A stretch of 64,000 nt of DNA from Methylobacterium sp. SyP6R (GCF_019216885.1 NZ_JAAQRC020000001.1:2896501-2960500); one strand, 5' to 3'. Numbered from the stretch's first letter, positions 26,930 to 35,907 are shown. The notes: generated from the letters alone by a model not told the origin. A program made the numbers and translations.

Positions 26930-28060
26930 GTGTCCCTACGCGTTCGCGCCGCCATCCTGCACCATGCCCCCGTCGCGCGGCCCTATGCCAAGACGCGGCC
27001 CCTGCGCATCGAGACGATCGAGCTCGACCCGCCGGGGCCGGACGAGGTGCTGGTGAAGATCGCCGGTGCCGGCCTGTGCCATTCCGACCTCTCGGTCATC
27101 AACGGCGATCGGATCCGGCCGGTGCCGGTGGCCCTCGGGCACGAGGCCTCCGGCATCGTCGAGGAACTGGGAGCCGGCGTCACCGACCTGAAGCGCGGCG
27201 ACCACGTGGTGATGTCCTTCGTGCCGACCTGCGGCGGCTGCGCGCCCTGCCGCGAGGGGCGCGGCGCCCTGTGCGAGCCGGGCAACGCCGCCAACGGCCG
27301 CGGCACGCTGCTGTCGGGCGCGAAACGCATCCGGTGCGACGGGGTCGAGGTGAGCCATCACAGCGGCGTCTCGGCCTTCGGCGAATACGCGGTGATCTCC
27401 CGCCGCTCGATCGTGAAGATCGATTCCGACATCCCCCTCGTCGAGGCGGCCCTGTTCGGCTGCGCGGTGATGACCGGCGTCGGCGCGGTGGTGAATACCT
27501 GCCGGGTGCAGATGGGCCAGAGCGTCGCCGTGGTGGGTCTCGGCGGCGTCGGCCTCTCGGCGCTGATCGGGGCGGTGGCGAGCGGAGCGGGCCGCGTCGT
27601 CGCGGTCGATCTGTCGGAGGACAAGCTCAGGGTCGCGCGCGAGCTCGGCGCCACCGACACGTTCCTCGCCTCCGATCCCGACGCCGTCGCGGCGATCCGC
27701 GATGCCACCGACGGCGGCGTCGATTACGCCCTGGAGATGGCCGGCTCGGTCAAGGCCTTCGACACCGCCTACCGCATCACCCGCCGCGGCGGCACCACGG
27801 CGACCGCGGGCTTGGCCAACCCGAATCACAGCTTCACCCTGCCGCCGGTCGGCCTCGTCGGCGAGGAGCGGGTGGTGCGCGGCAGCTACATGGGCTCCTG
27901 CGTCCCGGCCCGCGACATCCCGCGCTACATCGCCATGTATCGCCAGGGCCGCCTGCCGGTGGACAAGCTGATGACCGGCACCCTCACCCTTGACCAGATC
28001 AACGAAGGCTTCGACCGGCTCGACCGCGGCGAGGCGATCCGGCAAGTGATCGCGATGTAA
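26930..28060 (+). CDS. Zinc-dependent medium-chain alcohol dehydrogenase
   Basis: A 376-residue NAD(P)-dependent MDR enzyme. Catalytic zinc ligands C50 and H71 (GAGLCHSD, GHEASG) and the four structural-zinc cysteines C101, C104, C107 and C115 are all present. The Rossmann loop is VGLGGVGLSAL and the C-terminus is full length. The closest look is to class III-like or aryl/benzyl alcohol dehydrogenases; the substrate cannot be set from sequence alone. GTG 26930 has a GGGAGGA site at good spacing. It stands alone, with repeat-rich non-coding sequence after it. Confidence 0.9.
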   Translation: MSLRVRAAILHHAPVARPYAKTRPLRIETIELDPPGPDEVLVKIAGAGLCHSDLSVINGDRIRPVPVALGHEASGIVEELGAGVTDLKRGDHVVMSFVPTCGGCAPCREGRGALCEPGNAANGRGTLLSGAKRIRCDGVEVSHHSGVSAFGEYAVISRRSIVKIDSDIPLVEAALFGCAVMTGVGAVVNTCRVQMGQSVAVVGLGGVGLSALIGAVASGAGRVVAVDLSEDKLRVARELGATDTFLASDPDAVAAIRDATDGGVDYALEMAGSVKAFDTAYRITRRGGTTATAGLANPNHSFTLPPVGLVGEERVVRGSYMGSCVPARDIPRYIAMYRQGRLPVDKLMTGTLTLDQINEGFDRLDRGEAIRQVIAM

Positions 28061-28088
28061 GAGGTCGATTCTCCGACGCGATGAACCC

Positions 28089-28213
28089 GATGCGAAATCC
28101 GGGAGATCACTTCCGGATTTCGTATCATCAGCCCGCGCGGTGAAGCCGTAGGCTTCACACGCCTGAGCGAAGCCACTTTCCGCATCGCGACGCATTCAAT
28201 CGGAAAGCGTATG
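28089..28213 (+). repeat. Two-hairpin extragenic element, copy A
   Basis: Hairpin 1 is CGAAATCCGG paired with CCGGATTTCG. A CCCGCGCGG spacer follows, then hairpin 2, CTTTCCG...CGGAAAG around GCATCGCGACGC. Copies B (52091-52197) and C (62268-62376, inverted) share spacer and layout but have different, still paired, stem bases. Copy A alone has an extra small hairpin, TGAAGCCGTAGGCTTCA, at 28141-28157. Confidence 0.8.
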
Positions 28214-28224
28214 ACACCCTCCGG

Positions 28225-28362
28225 GTCATTCCGGGGCCGCGAAAGCGGAGCCCGGAATCCATAACCGCCGACGATGCCGGACAAAGCGGGCAGCGTTCCG
28301 CTTCATCTTGCATCATCAGTGGTCATGGATCCCGGTTTTTCGCTTCGCGGCCCCAGGATGAC
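28225..28362. repeat. Inverted-repeat element, GTCATTCCGGGGCCGCG family
   Basis: The left arm GTCATTCCGGGGCCGCGAAA is mirrored at the right by CGCTTCGCGGCCCCAGGATG. The middle is unique. A better-preserved copy lies at 47393-47530 and a half copy at 50481-50514. Confidence 0.75.
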
Positions 28363-28651
28363 GATGGAAGGTTGGCAGTTTCGGCGAGAGAACCGAAAGG
28401 GCTTCCGTTGTCACGGCGCCAGTCGCATCACGATCCTCGGACGGCCGCACGGCGGCGTTCGCGATCGAGGCGAGCGTGTCGGCGAGGGCACGCCCGGGGT
28501 TTTTCTTCGGCAAACCGCGACGCTCGACCGCGTTCGTCGCGCGGCGCGGCGGCGCTGCACTTGTCGGGCCCGCGCGCCCATGCCTCGATGGGCGACCGCG
28601 ACGACGGGGCCGCCGCTGCCGGCCCGAGGGATCTTCTTTCAAGGACGTGCC

Positions 28652-29089
28652 ATGGGGCTGTTTCAGGATGCCTTCTCCCGGTTCGGCCGGGTCGTCATGT
28701 CCTATGCCGGCGACACCGCCTTCCTCCACGCCGCCTGCTCGGCGGCCGCCACGGTGATCCTGGCCGACCAGGAGATCGACGAGGAGGAGATCGAGACGGC
28801 GCTCGCGGACCTGAGCAACAACCCGATCCTGCACAAGTCCTACGGCGTGCTGAAGCTCGAGCAGGAGCTGCACGAGGCGATCGCCCGGGCGAAGAGCCGG
28901 GCCGGGCGGCTGGAGAACCTGCGCTTCGTCGGCGCCATCGCCGACCGTCCGCTGGAGCAGCGCCAGGACGTCTTCCTCATCGCCGCCGACGTCGCCGACC
29001 AGGGCGGCATCAGCGAACTGGAGCACAAGGCCCTCGACGAGATCGCCGAGGTTCTCGGCGTCGAGAAGGCGGTCCTGCTGGGCGTGTGA
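28652..29089 (+). CDS. TerB-family (tellurite-resistance-like) protein
   Basis: A 145-residue all-helical acidic protein of the TerB superfamily. It shows the pattern HAACSAAATVILADQEIDEEEIE, then the C-terminal VFLIAADVADQGGISELEHKAL. TerB domains bind metal through acidic residues and appear in stress and phage-resistance contexts. No other ter genes are nearby, so a general stress role is likelier than tellurite resistance. ATG 28652 has an AAGGA site upstream. Confidence 0.8.
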   Translation: MGLFQDAFSRFGRVVMSYAGDTAFLHAACSAAATVILADQEIDEEEIETALADLSNNPILHKSYGVLKLEQELHEAIARAKSRAGRLENLRFVGAIADRPLEQRQDVFLIAADVADQGGISELEHKALDEIAEVLGVEKAVLLGV

Positions 29090-29169
29090 CGTCCAGGCGT
29101 GCCAGGGCCTGACACGGCGCCAAGCCGCCATATCTCCCTCCCCACCCGATGGATGGGGAGTACGGGACG

Positions 29170-30045
29170 ATGGATGTCGGATTTCTCGGGCTCGGCCGGA
29201 TGGGCCGGGGCATGGCCCTCAACCTGGTGAAGGCGGGTCATCGGGTCCGGGTGTGGAACCGCTCGGCCGAAGCGGCGGAATCCCTGCGCGTCCACGGCGC
29301 CGTGCCGGTGGCGACGCCCGCCGAGGCGTTCCGGGGCGATGCCGCCGTGACGATGCTGGCCGACGACGCCGCGCTCCGCGCCGTCGTCGTCGAGGGTGGC
29401 CTCCTCGACCAGGCCGACAAGCCCAAGGTCCATCTCGGCGCCAGCACCATCTCGGTCGCGCTGGCCGAGGAACTGGCGGCCGTTCACGGCCGAGCCGGTG
29501 TCGCTTACGTCTCGGCGCCGGTCTTCGGCCGGCCCGACGTTGCGGAAGCCGGCAAGCTCAACATCCTGGCGGCCGGCCCGGACGCGGCGATCGCGGCGGC
29601 GCAGCCGCTCCTCGAGGCGATGGGGGCGAAGACCTGGCGCTTCGGCGAGGCGCCGGCCCGGGCCAACGCCGTCAAGCTTGCCGGCAACATGATGATCGTC
29701 GCGGCGATCGAGGCGATGGGCGAGGCCTCGGCGCTCGCCGAGGCGCACGGGGTCGCGGCCGCCGATCTCCTCGACCTCCTGACGAACACGATCTTCGCCG
29801 CCCCGGTCTACAAGAACTACGGCGCCTCGATCGCCGCCGGCCGCTACGAGCCCCCGGGCTTCGGGCTGGCGCTCGGCGCCAAGGACGTGCGCCTGGCGCT
29901 CGCCGCGGGAGAAGCCGCACGGGTGCCGATGCCGCTCGCCAGCGTGCTGCGCGACGGCCTGCTCGATGCGCTCGCCCATGGCGACGGCGGGAAGGATCTG
30001 GCGGCGCTCGCCACCGTCTCGATGCGACGGGCGGGCAGGGGCTGA
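29170..30045 (+). CDS. NAD(P)-dependent beta-hydroxyacid dehydrogenase
   Basis: A 291-residue enzyme of the 3-hydroxyisobutyrate dehydrogenase/tartronate-semialdehyde reductase family. The Rossmann loop is GFLGLGRMGRGMA at the N-terminus. The catalytic Lys is in NAVKLAGNMMI (near residue 174), and the helical C-terminal domain is complete. ATG 29170 is preferred because it places the beta strand MDVGFLG directly at the N-terminus; ATG 29149 is also possible. The exact substrate is unknown. Confidence 0.88.
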   Translation: MDVGFLGLGRMGRGMALNLVKAGHRVRVWNRSAEAAESLRVHGAVPVATPAEAFRGDAAVTMLADDAALRAVVVEGGLLDQADKPKVHLGASTISVALAEELAAVHGRAGVAYVSAPVFGRPDVAEAGKLNILAAGPDAAIAAAQPLLEAMGAKTWRFGEAPARANAVKLAGNMMIVAAIEAMGEASALAEAHGVAAADLLDLLTNTIFAAPVYKNYGASIAAGRYEPPGFGLALGAKDVRLALAAGEAARVPMPLASVLRDGLLDALAHGDGGKDLAALATVSMRRAGRG

Positions 30046-30064
30046 ACCCCGCCCTCGGCGGCGC

Positions 30065-30955
30065 CTACTCGGCGGCGATGCGCCGGGGGGCGAGATCGAG
30101 GGAGGCATGTCCCAATGTCTCCGCCACCGCCGTCAGGATCCGCGACAGGGCGTCGAAGCCGGGGCGGGGCAGGAGCTTGCGCTCGTCCATGTAGAGGGCG
30201 CGGTTGATCTCGATCTGCAGGGCGTGGCGGCCGAAGGCCGGCTCGCCGTAATGCTCGGTGATGAAGCCGCCGGCATAGGGCTTGTTGCGCACCACCCGCA
30301 GGCCGTGGCCGCGGAAGGCGGCCTCGGCGCAGTCGATCAGGTCGGGCGCGCAAGCCGTGCCGAAGCGGTCGCCGAGCACCACGTCGATCGCCGGCCCCTC
30401 GTCGCGCCCGAGGCTCGTCGAGGGCATCGAGTGGCAGTCGATCAGGACCGCATGGCCGAAGGTCCGGGCGGTGCGCGCCACCAGCTCCTTCAGGGTGCGG
30501 TGATAGGGCTTGTACAGCTCCTCGATCCGCGCGATCGCCTCCTCGACCGGCAGGCGGCCGCGGTAGATCTCCTGGCCGTCCGCCACCACCCGCGGCACCG
30601 TGCCGAGGCCGCCCGCCACCCGCATCGAGCGCACGTTGACGAAGGGCGGCAGCCGCCCGTCGAACATCCGCGGGTCGAGCTCGTAGGGCTCGCGGTTCAC
30701 GTCGAGATAGGCCCGCGGGAAGGCGGCCTGCATCAGCGGCGCGCCGAGACCGACGACGGGGGCGTAGAGCCGGTCGACGAAGGCATCCTCCGAGCGGCGC
30801 AGGGCCACCGCATCGAGCCGCGAGGCGTCCACGAAGGAGGCCGGATAGACGGCTCCCGAATGGCCGGTGTTGTAGACGAACGGCAGGGTCTGCCGCTCCG
30901 GCTCGTCGACCCGGAAGGGCGGCGTGAACAGGCTGGCGGGAGGAACCCGGCTCAT
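30065..30955 (-). CDS. N-formylglutamate amidohydrolase family protein
   Basis: Predicted to hydrolyse N-formylglutamate to glutamate and formate, or a related N-acyl amino acid. The 296-residue product shows the family blocks PFVYNTGHSGAVYPASF near the N-terminus, VDRLYAPVVGLGAPL, LIDCHSMPS (metal or catalytic region) and DIVLGDRFGTAC-like residues. No hut histidine-degradation genes are adjacent, so it may act outside that pathway. It faces the preceding dehydrogenase with a 19-base gap. Confidence 0.87.
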   Translation of the reverse strand: MSRVPPASLFTPPFRVDEPERQTLPFVYNTGHSGAVYPASFVDASRLDAVALRRSEDAFVDRLYAPVVGLGAPLMQAAFPRAYLDVNREPYELDPRMFDGRLPPFVNVRSMRVAGGLGTVPRVVADGQEIYRGRLPVEEAIARIEELYKPYHRTLKELVARTARTFGHAVLIDCHSMPSTSLGRDEGPAIDVVLGDRFGTACAPDLIDCAEAAFRGHGLRVVRNKPYAGGFITEHYGEPAFGRHALQIEINRALYMDERKLLPRPGFDALSRILTAVAETLGHASLDLAPRRIAAE

Positions 30956-31201
30956 CCGGTCGTCCGGAAGCGGAGGGGAGGAGGCATGGGACGCGGTCGC
31001 ACCTTCATCCGGCTAATCTGGCGCTCCGGCCCGGCCCTGTCCACTGCCGCGAGGGTGTCGCGCGCCCGCAAGTCCGGCCCGGATTCCGCCCGACGAATCC
31101 CGTGGGGAACCCGCTCCGAGGAGCGGCGCGTCAACACTCTGTTTACCACGCGGCCGCTTTATGGAATGAACACAGCGAATCGGTATCCGGGACTCCCGTT
31201 C

Positions 31202-31558
31202 ATGAAGATCCTCCTCGCGGAAGACGACAACGACATGCGTCGCTTCCTCGCCAAGGCGCTCCAGAACGCGGGCTACGACGTGGCCTCGTTCGACAACGGC
31301 CTCTCGGCCTATAACCGCCTGCGCGAGGAGCCGTTCGAGCTCCTGCTCACCGACATCGTGATGCCCGAGATGGACGGCATCGAGCTGGCGCGCCGCGCCA
31401 CCGAGCTCGATCCCGACATCAAGGTGATGTTCATCACGGGCTTCGCCGCGGTGGCGCTCAACCCCGACTCGAAGGCCCCGAAGGACGCCAAGGTCCTGTC
31501 GAAGCCGTTCCACCTGCGCGAGCTCGTCACCGAGGTCGAAAAGCTGATGGCGGCCTGA
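31202..31558 (+). CDS. cpdR: Single-domain response regulator CpdR
   Basis: Stand-alone receiver that, unphosphorylated, primes ClpXP to degrade cell-cycle proteins in alphaproteobacteria. The 118-residue product is nearly all receiver: acidic pocket E7-D8-D9, phospho-acceptor D51 (LLLTDIVMPEMDG), Thr/Ser region FITGF and conserved K101 (LSKPF). The length and the ending EVEKLMAA agree with CpdR. ATG 31202 opens the first beta strand; an in-frame ATG at 31166 would add 12 residues. Confidence 0.92.
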   Translation: MKILLAEDDNDMRRFLAKALQNAGYDVASFDNGLSAYNRLREEPFELLLTDIVMPEMDGIELARRATELDPDIKVMFITGFAAVALNPDSKAPKDAKVLSKPFHLRELVTEVEKLMAA

Positions 31559-31671
31559 CGGCCGCTTCCCCGCCTCGATCATGGCCTGAACGCGGCTGGC
31601 GCGCTCCGTTGCGGGCGCCTATATCGGGCATAGCCCGATCATGGGCCCTCCCGAGCAGCGCGAGCCGACGG

Positions 31672-31929
31672 ATGCAGCCGGTCACGATCTACACCACCAG
31701 CTGGTGCCCCTATTGCTCGGCGGCCAAGTCGCTGCTGCAGGAGAAGGGCGCCGCCTTCACCGAGATCGACGTCGAGGCCAAGGCGGGCGCCCGGCGCGAG
31801 ATGACCGACAAGGCCGGCGGCCGCACCAGCGTGCCGCAGATCTTCGTCGGCGAGACCCATGTCGGCGGCTGCGACGACCTCTACGCCCTCGACCGCTCCG
31901 GCCGCCTCGACCCGCTGCTCGCCGGCTGA
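31672..31929 (+). CDS. grxC: Glutaredoxin 3
   Basis: Glutathione-dependent dithiol oxidoreductase of 85 residues. The redox motif CPYC is at 12-15 (TSWCPYCSAAK), the cis-Pro segment is TSVPQIFVGETHVGG, and the C-terminus reads GCDDLYALDRSG. ATG 31672 gives the normal length. It leads a three-gene block (grxC, nitrilase-family amidase, DUF1178) that is conserved in many alphaproteobacteria. Confidence 0.94.
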   Translation: MQPVTIYTTSWCPYCSAAKSLLQEKGAAFTEIDVEAKAGARREMTDKAGGRTSVPQIFVGETHVGGCDDLYALDRSGRLDPLLAG

Positions 31930-32004
31930 GCCCGTTGCGCTGAAGCCTTTGCGGCGTCTGGCATGCCGTCGTAAGCTGGCCGGGTCTTCCCGGAGTTGCA
32001 GCCC

Positions 32005-32844
32005 ATGACCGCTCCCCGCTTCGTCGCCGCCTGCGTGCAGATGCGCTCCGGCCGCGACCCCGCGCAGAACCGCGACGCCGCGGTGGCGGGCATCCGCGAG
32101 GCGGCGGAACGCGGCGCGCATTACGTCCAGACGCCGGAGATGACTTCGCTCCTCGAGCGCGACCGGCCGAGCCTTTTCGAGAAGATCCGCGAGCCCGAGC
32201 ACGATTCGACCCTCGGGGCGCTGCGCGACGTCGCCCGCGAGCGGGGCGTCGTGGTCCATGTCGGATCGCTCGCGGTGAAGAACGGCGACAAGGTCGCCAA
32301 CCGCGCCTTCGTGATCGACCGCGAGGGCGCGATCACCGCCGCGTACGACAAGCTCCACCTCTACGACGTCGATCTGCCGAACGGCGAGAGCTACCGCGAA
32401 TCGGCCACCTATACCGGCGGCGCCCGGGCCGTTGTCACCGACCTGCCCTGGGGCCGGCTCGGCGTCGCGATCTGCTACGACGTGCGTTTCCCCGCCCTCT
32501 ACCGGGCGCTCGCCGAGGCCGGAGCCGAGATCCTGTCGGCGCCCGCTGCCTTCACCCGCCAGACCGGCGAGGCGCATTGGCACGTGCTCCAGCGCGCCCG
32601 GGCGATCGAGACCGGCTCGTTCATGATCTCGGCGGCGCAAGGCGGCCGGCACGAGGACGGGCGCGAGACCTACGGCCACTCGCTCATCGTCGATCCCTGG
32701 GGCAGGGTCCTGGCCGAGGCCGACGGCAACGAACCCGGCGTGATCCTGGCCGAGATCGACATGGCGCTCGTGGCCGATGCGCGCGCCCGCATCCCGGCCC
32801 TGCGCCACGCCCGTCCGATCGTGATCGAGACCGCCGGCGCCTGA
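32005..32844 (+). CDS. Carbon-nitrogen hydrolase (Nit-type, probable deaminated-glutathione amidase)
   Basis: Nitrilase-superfamily enzyme, 279 residues, with the catalytic triad E45 (QTPEMTS), K116 (YDKLHLYDVDLP) and C157 (VAICYDVRFPALYR). This subgroup (Nit1 of NitFhit) repairs deaminated glutathione, which fits its position after glutaredoxin. ATG 32005 was preferred over a TTG three codons upstream; GGAG lies 9 bases before it. Confidence 0.9.
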   Translation: MTAPRFVAACVQMRSGRDPAQNRDAAVAGIREAAERGAHYVQTPEMTSLLERDRPSLFEKIREPEHDSTLGALRDVARERGVVVHVGSLAVKNGDKVANRAFVIDREGAITAAYDKLHLYDVDLPNGESYRESATYTGGARAVVTDLPWGRLGVAICYDVRFPALYRALAEAGAEILSAPAAFTRQTGEAHWHVLQRARAIETGSFMISAAQGGRHEDGRETYGHSLIVDPWGRVLAEADGNEPGVILAEIDMALVADARARIPALRHARPIVIETAGA

Positions 32845-32953
32845 CCGGCGTCACGGCCGACAGGCTTCCCTTGCGGCCGGATTTCCGCCACACGGAGGGT
32901 TCGCAGCGTCGCAGCCCCTCGCAGCCGCTGGCCCGGTCACCGATATCCTCCTC

Positions 32954-33427
32954 ATGATCCGCTACGCCCTGTCCTGCGATTCCGGCCACAGCTTCGAGAG
33001 CTGGTTCCCGTCGAGCGAGTCCTACGACGAGCAGGCGCGGGCCGGCTTCGTGACCTGTCCGTTCTGCAACAGCCCGAAGGTGGCCAAGCAGATCATGGCG
33101 CCGTCGCTCGGCCGCACGGCGAACCTTCCCGCTCCGGTCGAGGCGCCGAACGTGCCCGCGGCGCCGGCCTCCGCCGAGGCGCCGGTCAGCCTGGTCGCCG
33201 AGCCCGAGCGGCAGCTGCGCGCGATGATCCGCGCCCTGCACGAGCACGTCGCCCGCACCGCCGACCATGTCGGCGAGAACTTCGCGACGGAAGCCCGGAA
33301 GATGCATTACGGCGAGACCGAGCAGCGGGCGATCTACGGCGAGGCGAGCCTGACCGAGGCGCGCTCGCTCCTGGAGGAAGGGATCGCGGTGCAGCCGCTG
33401 CCGTCCTTGCCGGATGACCGGAATTGA
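32954..33427 (+). CDS. DUF1178 family protein
   Basis: A 157-residue protein with the DUF1178 signature: MIRYALSCDSGHSFESWF, then GFVTCPFCNSPKVAKQIMAP containing a CxxC zinc-ribbon-like pair. The middle is Ala/Pro-rich, and the C-terminal MHYGETEQRAIYGEASLTEA block is family-typical. The function is unknown; it is the last gene of the grxC block. Confidence 0.9.
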   Translation: MIRYALSCDSGHSFESWFPSSESYDEQARAGFVTCPFCNSPKVAKQIMAPSLGRTANLPAPVEAPNVPAAPASAEAPVSLVAEPERQLRAMIRALHEHVARTADHVGENFATEARKMHYGETEQRAIYGEASLTEARSLLEEGIAVQPLPSLPDDRN

Positions 33428-33506
33428 GTTGATCGGGTCGTTGGTCTGTCAGAGCTTATTTGACTCACTCGGACTGCATCGGCGGGTACATTTCTGTCCA
33501 TGCCAC

Positions 33507-33626
33507 AACCTCATCCTGAGGTGCCGCGTAACGGCCTCGAAGGAGGGCTCCAGAAATCTCAGCGAGACCTGGAGCCCTCCTTCGAGGTCAGTCGATCTTC
33601 GATCGACTAACACCTCAGGATGAGGT
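33507..33626. repeat. 120-bp palindromic extragenic element, copy 1
   Basis: The ends are inverted copies of ACCTCATCCTGAGGT, itself palindromic. Inside, CCTCGAAGGAGGGCTCCAG is mirrored by CTGGAGCCCTCCTTCGAGG, and a small CGATCTTCGATCG hairpin follows. The second copy is 45574-45696. It sits between two convergent genes, DUF1178 and the antiporter, where it could terminate both. Confidence 0.88.
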
Positions 33627-33666
33627 CGCGGAGCGGATAAAATCTGCCGATCGGTCAAACAAGTTT

Positions 33667-35880
33667 TCAGCTCGCCAAGAACAGCACCGAGCGGTCCGAG
33701 GCCTCCAGCACCGTCTCGGCCAGCGGCCCGAACGCCGCACCCTCGCCGGAGCGGCGGGTGACGCCCATCACGATCAGATCGTGATCGCCGGCCCGGGCTT
33801 GGCGCAGGATCTCGTGCTCGGGCGCCCGCGTGGCGCGGACCTGGGCGTGCGCCTGCAGACCCGCCTGTTCGGCGAGGTCGAGCACGTCGCGAAGCGCCTG
33901 GGACTCCCCCGTGCCCAAGCCGGTGAGGCGCCGCGTCCCGGCGGCCTCCGATAGGAATAGGACCGTCAAGGGTGCGCCCGCGCCGCGGGCCAGGGTGACG
34001 GCGATCTCGGCACCGCGCCGGGCGGCCCGGGTGCCGTCGATCACCGCCAGGACCGAGAGGGCGGCGCGCTCCGGATCGTCGCGGTGGGACCCCCGCGCCG
34101 CCGCGATGGCGAGCGGCCCGTCGAACCGCTCCGCGGCTCCCGCCACCGCGTCGGCGAGGCCGCCATCCGGCGCCACCGTGGGGTCGATGCCGACGATCAG
34201 GAGGTCGTAGCCCTTGGCGGCCTCCTCGCCGACGGCCTCCGCGGCGGGCGCCTCGCGGACGAGTTCCGTCACCTCGACCGCCCCGGATTCGTCGTTCTCG
34301 TCTCCCTGCCGCGCGCCCCGCGCCGCCTCCGTCACCGCGCCGGCCAGGACGGCCTCGTCCGTCGCCGCGCCGAGCCGCACCACCGTCACCGGCATCCCGC
34401 GGGAGCCGGCCACCAGGCCGGCGAGCCGGGCGGCGAAGCGCCCCTTCGGGCCGTCATCGGCGGCGACGAGCAGGCGTTCGAGGTTGGCGACGAAGCCGCT
34501 TTCCTCCGCCGCCTCGCGTTCCAGCCGTTCCTTCTCCTCGCCCTTCAGCGGCAGGCGGTGGAGCGCCCAGCGCAAGGTCGGCGGCATCGCCAGGGTGGTG
34601 ATGAGCGCCATGGCGACGATCATGGTGAACAGGTCCTGGCTCAGCGCCCCCATGCCGAGCCCGATCGAGGCGACGATCACCTCGGTCGAGCCGCGGGCAT
34701 TCATGCCGCAGGCGAGCGCCAGGGATTCCGACCGCCGCAGGCCCCCCATCAGCCCGCCCGCGAAGGCGCCGGCGAACTTGCCGAGGCTCGCGATGGCGAT
34801 GAGCCCGAGGGTGAGGAGCAGGAGGCGCGGGTCGCGCAGGATGGTGAGGTCGGCGCTCAGGCCCGCGAGCCCGAAGAAGATCGGCGCGAACAGGGCGGTG
34901 ACGATGCCGCGCAGCTGCCCGTCGATGCGCTTGGTCAGGATCGGCGACTGGCCGACGAGGAGGCCGGCCACGAAGGCGCCGAGCACCGTGTGCACGCCGA
35001 TGGCTTGCGTGATGAGCGCCATCACCCCCATCAGCACCAGGATCGCGGTGATCACCGCGGCCTCGCTCCGCAGCGAATCGTTGGCCCAGCGGATCAGCCT
35101 GAAGACGAGGCGGCGCCCGACCGTGAGGCTGATCCCGAGGAAGACCAGCGTGCCGGCGAGGCTGCGACCGATCTCCCACGGGTCGATCGTGCCGGCTTGG
35201 GCCAGGCTGAAGATGACCGCGATGATGACCCAGCCGATCGTGTCGTCGATGATCGCCGAGGCGACGATGACCTGGCCGACGTTGCGGCGCAGGAAATTCA
35301 TCTCGCGCACCACCATGGCGACGATCTTGACCGACGAGATCGCGAGCGCGGTGCCGAGGAAGAGCGCGGTGACGAGGCGGAGTTCCGGATGCGGCAGCAT
35401 CGCCTCGGGCAGGAACCAGCCGAGCAGGAAGCCGCAGCCGAACGGCACCGCAACGCCGGTGACCGAGACGCTCAGCGCGGCCCGCCGGACCCGGCGCACC
35501 AGGGCGAGGTCGGTCTCCATGCCGGTCATGAGCAGAAGGAGCAGGATGCCGAGCTGGGCGATGCCGTCGAGGAGCGCCTTCTGGTCGCGCCCGGGCGGAA
35601 ACAGCCAGTGTTGCGCCTCCGGCCACAGCGCCCCGAGGAAGGAGGGACCGAGCAGGATGCCGGCGAGCAGCTGGCCCATCACCGCCGGCTGCCCGATCCG
35701 CAGCATCGCCTCGCCGAGCAGGCGCCCGACGGTGAGGAGCAGCACGATCTGGACGACGAGCACCACCTCGGACGGGCCGCCGCCCGAGCCGATCCCGGCT
35801 CCTTGAGCGGTGCCGGCGGTAAGGATCGCCGAGAGGGTCGCGGGGACGAAGAGCGCCGTGCTCGCTCGGGCAAATCTCAC
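33667..35880 (-). CDS. CPA2-type cation:proton antiporter fused to universal stress protein domain
   Basis: About 737 residues. The N-terminal part is a Na+/H+ exchanger-type membrane domain of about 12 helices. Typical segments are GQPAVMGQLLAGILLGPSFL, the charged pair region AIIDDTIGWVIIAVIF (two Asp of the transport site) and MNARGSTEVIVASIGLGMG. The C-terminal 300 residues are soluble and hold one clear USP-like domain (LSVLAVIDGTRAARRGAEIA to the G-rich GVTRRSGEGAAFGPLAETV) and a degenerate one before it. The start is uncertain: GTG 35880 gives a signal-peptide-like N-terminus, while GTG 35961 or a more distant TTG would add an Arg/Pro-rich leader containing 15-bp repeats. Confidence 0.85.
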   Translation of the reverse strand: MRFARASTALFVPATLSAILTAGTAQGAGIGSGGGPSEVVLVVQIVLLLTVGRLLGEAMLRIGQPAVMGQLLAGILLGPSFLGALWPEAQHWLFPPGRDQKALLDGIAQLGILLLLLMTGMETDLALVRRVRRAALSVSVTGVAVPFGCGFLLGWFLPEAMLPHPELRLVTALFLGTALAISSVKIVAMVVREMNFLRRNVGQVIVASAIIDDTIGWVIIAVIFSLAQAGTIDPWEIGRSLAGTLVFLGISLTVGRRLVFRLIRWANDSLRSEAAVITAILVLMGVMALITQAIGVHTVLGAFVAGLLVGQSPILTKRIDGQLRGIVTALFAPIFFGLAGLSADLTILRDPRLLLLTLGLIAIASLGKFAGAFAGGLMGGLRRSESLALACGMNARGSTEVIVASIGLGMGALSQDLFTMIVAMALITTLAMPPTLRWALHRLPLKGEEKERLEREAAEESGFVANLERLLVAADDGPKGRFAARLAGLVAGSRGMPVTVVRLGAATDEAVLAGAVTEAARGARQGDENDESGAVEVTELVREAPAAEAVGEEAAKGYDLLIVGIDPTVAPDGGLADAVAGAAERFDGPLAIAAARGSHRDDPERAALSVLAVIDGTRAARRGAEIAVTLARGAGAPLTVLFLSEAAGTRRLTGLGTGESQALRDVLDLAEQAGLQAHAQVRATRAPEHEILRQARAGDHDLIVMGVTRRSGEGAAFGPLAETVLEASDRSVLFLAS

Positions 35881-35907
35881 GCGGCCAAATCTCGCTCGGG
35901 CAAATCT
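35863..35907. repeat. Three tandem 15-bp units at the antiporter start
   Basis: CGCTCGGGCAAATCT (35863-35877), CACGCGGCCAAATCT (35878-35892) and CGCTCGGGCAAATCT again (35893-35907). They overlap the candidate start codons of the antiporter. Read on the plus strand they encode pentapeptide-like units (ARANL, TRPNL, ARANL). Confidence 0.85.

Larger units (their letters stand above)
28061..28651. other. 591-bp repeat-bearing intergenic region
   Basis: I find no convincing gene. It holds a two-hairpin element (28089-28213) and a 138-bp inverted-repeat element (28225-28362), then about 290 bases of ordinary GC-rich sequence leading to terB. Open frames across it change phase or start on rare codons and have no recognisable product. 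Confidence 0.6.

Noticed and set aside
28652..29089. Tellurite-resistance operon
   Set aside because: Only a single TerB-type gene is present and no other ter genes are near it.
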